Assembly (NCBI GenBank): GCA_036392795.1
Contig: DASVXH010000005.1
Coordinates: 1-14,245, forward strand
Length of the DNA stretch: 14,245 bases
Reading direction: 5' to 3'
Source of the DNA: JARIHD01 sp036392795
Lineage (GTDB): Bacteria; Patescibacteriota; Saccharimonadia; Saccharimonadales; UBA4665
The position numbers were made by a program, and so were the translations under genes. Below the pieces are notes generated by a model. It did not search any database. It saw only the letters and a list, made by a program, of their open reading frames with translations, and was not told the origin of the DNA. Shown here piece after piece: positions 12,944-14,245 of this stretch; position 1 is the stretch's first letter; the number at the start of each line of letters is the position of its first letter.

Positions 12944-12972
12944 TTTACAGATAAGGGAGGCTGAGTTATCAT
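12944..12972 (+). promoter_or_regulatory. Promoter of the MarR gene
   Basis: TTTACA (12944-12949), 17 nt, TATCAT (12967-12972); each hexamer is one base off consensus. The -10 ends 9 nt before ATG 12982, so the mRNA would be leaderless. The AAGGGAGG at 12953-12960 lies in the spacer and would not be transcribed from this promoter. Confidence 0.65.
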
Positions 12973-12985
12973 GCATATGGCATGA
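12969..12985. promoter_or_regulatory. Candidate MarR operator
   Basis: TCATGC (12969-12974), 5 nt, GCATGA (12980-12985) is a perfect 6-bp inverted repeat spanning the -10 to the start codon of the MarR gene. This is a typical place for autorepression. Confidence 0.5.
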
Positions 12986-13464
12986 ATACTTCCGCTTCCG
13001 CATTTGCCGATCTTCCGCCACGTATCCTTAGTCACATCGCCAGCACCGATGCGATTTTGTTTCATCGAGCCATAGCAAACCGCTTAAACCTAAAACCCAC
13101 CGACTACCGTTGTTTGCTGTTTATGGTGGATGGTCCAAAAACGCCTACCGAATTAGCCGAAATGTCAGGCCTTACTACTGGTAGTATTACCACGGCAATT
13201 GGTCGGTTGGAAAAATTGGGCTATGTCAGGCGCGCACCAGCCGGAAAGGACAAGCGTCGCATCTACGTTCAGAATATTCCGGAGGTCTTGCGGCCTTTGT
13301 ACGCGGGACTCGGGTCTTTTATTGCCGAAATGCAAGAACTGGATCGCCGCTACGCACCGGAGGAGATGATCATTATTAATGATTACTCACACCGGGTTGC
13401 GAATATCTTGCACGATCTAACACTTCGAGTAGCCCAAAACGCGCCTACGCTCCGCGAGGATTAA
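12982..13464 (+). CDS. MarR-family winged-helix regulator (160 aa)
   Basis: A dimeric DNA-binding regulator. The winged helix-turn-helix covers about residues 38-98: LKPTDYRCLLFMV, TPTELAEMSGLTTGSITTAIGRLEKLGYV, and the wing RRAPAGKDKRRIYV with the Asp-x-Arg/Lys-Arg pattern of MarR proteins. Helices at both ends would form the dimer interface. ATG 12982 lies 21 nt from AAGGGAGG, too far for normal initiation, while a promoter ending 9 nt before the ATG supports a leaderless start. A palindrome at 12969-12985 suggests autoregulation. It follows the LCP gene and converges with the minus-strand gene (12 nt gap). The ligand and other targets are unknown; the LCP gene is not clearly under its control. 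Confidence 0.9.
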   Translation: MNTSASAFADLPPRILSHIASTDAILFHRAIANRLNLKPTDYRCLLFMVDGPKTPTELAEMSGLTTGSITTAIGRLEKLGYVRRAPAGKDKRRIYVQNIPEVLRPLYAGLGSFIAEMQELDRRYAPEEMIIINDYSHRVANILHDLTLRVAQNAPTLRED

Positions 13465-13476
13465 TCGAGGGAGGCG

Positions 13477-14058
13477 CTAGCCTTCGTCCGGACCACCTTC
13501 GCCTAATTTGACCAGGAGTGTTGCTAGTTCTTTAGTGGAGAGCGCGGAACTGTCGATCTGTTTTTGGGTAGCAATAATGTAGCCTTGCATGATGTGTTTA
13601 ATGCGCAAGGCATCGGCACGGGTGAGGTATTTTATTTCGTAGTGATTGTCTTTGCCGGTGCTTTCAAAAAAGCGGGTAACAATTTTGATGCATCCAAAGA
13701 AGGGACCAACGTTGGCAGTAACGTTCAGGACGTCCTCGATGCGAATCGGAATAACCTCGGCAACGCGAAAGAACCAACGGTGTGTGATGGTTAGTTTCGT
13801 GCGGTCGATAGTAATCGTATCGGGAAAAAGAACAAATGGAAAGACGGTCGTTGCTCGCATTAATACTTCGTGAGCGCCGCCAATGGCCTGTCTTAGCTCT
13901 TTTTTGGCCAGCGCCTTTTGGACCGATTTGGGCGGCTCGGCCAGAATATCCGCTGATGTATCTCGGTGCACATTCTTGTAGCGCATACTTCTATACGGTC
14001 GCAGTTCGGAACGGAGAAGCCGGGCGATCTGCTGGGCGGTAGAGTAAGTTGAATTCAT
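13477..14058 (-). CDS. Hypothetical protein, possible bacterial PH-like domain (193 aa)
   Basis: No firm family. Residues 1-65 are polar and basic. Residues about 68-160 alternate strands (VFPFVLFPDTITIDRTKLTI, RWFFRVAEVIPIRIEDV, GCIKIVTRFF, YEIKYL) and end in a helix (ADALRIKHIMQGYIIAT). This strand-rich run closing with an amphipathic helix resembles bacterial pleckstrin-homology-like domains; the assignment is a guess from pattern. There is no clear transmembrane helix. Start ATG 14056-14058 has AAGGAG at 14064-14069 (minus strand), a proper ribosome site. An inverted repeat covers that site. It lies 97 nt downstream of the helicase gene on the same strand, so it may be read from that gene or from a possible TATACT (14088-14083). 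Confidence 0.8.
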   Translation of the reverse strand: MNSTYSTAQQIARLLRSELRPYRSMRYKNVHRDTSADILAEPPKSVQKALAKKELRQAIGGAHEVLMRATTVFPFVLFPDTITIDRTKLTITHRWFFRVAEVIPIRIEDVLNVTANVGPFFGCIKIVTRFFESTGKDNHYEIKYLTRADALRIKHIMQGYIIATQKQIDSSALSTKELATLLVKLGEGGPDEG

Positions 14059-14063
14059 GATTT

Positions 14064-14092
14064 CTCCTTACTTAACTTTTTAAGTATAGGAG
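14064..14092 (-). promoter_or_regulatory. Inverted repeat over the ribosome site of the PH-like gene
   Basis: CTCCTTACTTAA (14064-14075), CTTT, TTAAGTA, one bulged T, AGGAG (to 14092). In RNA read from the helicase side the AAGGAG ribosome site would pair with CTCCT. A TATACT (14088-14083) inside the repeat could start a shorter RNA without the pairing strand. Confidence 0.5.
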
Positions 14093-14155
14093 GAATTTAC
14101 TTTGAGCGCAGTTAAAAATACCTCAATTACCCCTGTTATGGGAGTCGAAACGCGA

Positions 14156-14245
14156 CTAACGAGGGATAAAGGTGAGTGCGTAGCCGGTTCGACCAGCCCG
14201 ACCAGCCCGACCAATGCGGTGGACGTAGTCTTCGTAGGTTTGTGG
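14156..14245 (-). CDS. DEAD-box RNA helicase, last 29 residues (5' part outside window)
   Basis: The minus-strand frame entering from the right edge reads YEDYVHRIGRAGRAGRTG, which is helicase motif VI (H-R-I-G-R-x-G-R) of DEAD-box ATP-dependent RNA helicases; its arginines contact ATP. It continues GYALTFI and stops at TAG soon after (PR, 14158-14156). Most family members continue for 30 or more residues after motif VI to complete the second RecA-like domain, so this end is unusually short. No terminator is seen before the next gene on this strand (start 14058). Confidence 0.85.
   Translation of the reverse strand, partial: PQTYEDYVHRIGRAGRAGRTGYALTFIPR

Noticed and set aside
12971..12985. 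Four-codon frame MHMA as a leader peptide
   Set aside because: It is too short to support as a gene, and its ribosome site would lie outside the RNA from the best promoter. It is kept only as part of a finding.
14191..14213. Tandem GACCAGCCC repeat, possible microsatellite or CRISPR-like repeat
   Set aside because: It encodes the Gly-Arg-Ala pattern of helicase motif VI on the minus strand; there are only two and a half copies and no spacers.
14102..14245. Plus-strand frame from a TTG after AGGAGG, open to the window edge
   Set aside because: It is antisense to the clear helicase motif VI, and its residues are the repeat-like shadow of that gene. The AGGAGG is explained by the inverted repeat at 14064-14092.
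3..14245. Alternative genetic code with UGA as Gly or Trp
   Set aside because: No gene has an in-frame TGA; all recognised proteins are complete with the standard code. Only the absence of TGA stops is notable.

Overview
The window looks like chromosome from a Candidate Phyla Radiation bacterium, most likely a member of Candidatus Saccharibacteria (TM7). This is inferred from the gene order rpmF-nusB-Nudix-rnc, the neighbourhood rpsP-KH-trmD without rimM, a short cysteine-free L32, several small envelope proteins without recognisable family, and very tight gene packing. No 16S rRNA is present, so the assignment is tentative. There are 22 protein genes (two cut by the window edges). I see no tRNA, rRNA, CRISPR array or insertion sequence.

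Layout. 1-2053: 3' part of leuS, meeting tail to tail a small one-TM protein. 2054-2354: a gap with an A9G8 tract and the strong rpmF promoter. 2355-4770: a five-gene RNA and translation operon, rpmF-nusB-Nudix-rnc-GNAT. 4844-5275: a small two-TM protein on the minus strand, divergent from rpsP. 5424-6284: rpsP, a terminator whose loop carries part of the next promoter, then a KH-domain RNA-binding gene and a second terminator. 6485-7138: an exported protein on the minus strand, back to back with trmD (7206-7856). 7869-8831: a large minus-strand protein of unknown function, divergent from a nickel superoxide dismutase gene and its maturation protease (sodN-sodX, 8934-9606). 9617-10668: an NAD(P)H/FMN reductase and an HxlR-type regulator in a divergent pair sharing a palindromic operator. 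10637-12929: a two-HKD phospholipase D-family protein, divergent from an LCP-family cell-wall ligase. 12982-13464: a MarR regulator. 13477-14058: a protein with a possible PH-like domain. 14156-14245: the C-terminal end of a DEAD-box RNA helicase.

How the parts fit. The left half is translation and RNA metabolism (LeuRS, L32, NusB, RNase III, S16, KH protein, TrmD). The middle is an oxidative-stress island: NiSOD with its protease, plus a flavin reductase under a cysteine-bearing HxlR regulator. The right half concerns the envelope (PLD, LCP).

Two window-wide patterns stand out. None of the 22 genes ends in TGA: 11 end in TAA and 11 in TAG. Also, several singly transcribed genes have a good -10 box only 7 to 10 nt before the ATG, which predicts leaderless mRNAs, whereas most of the operon genes carry Shine-Dalgarno sequences.
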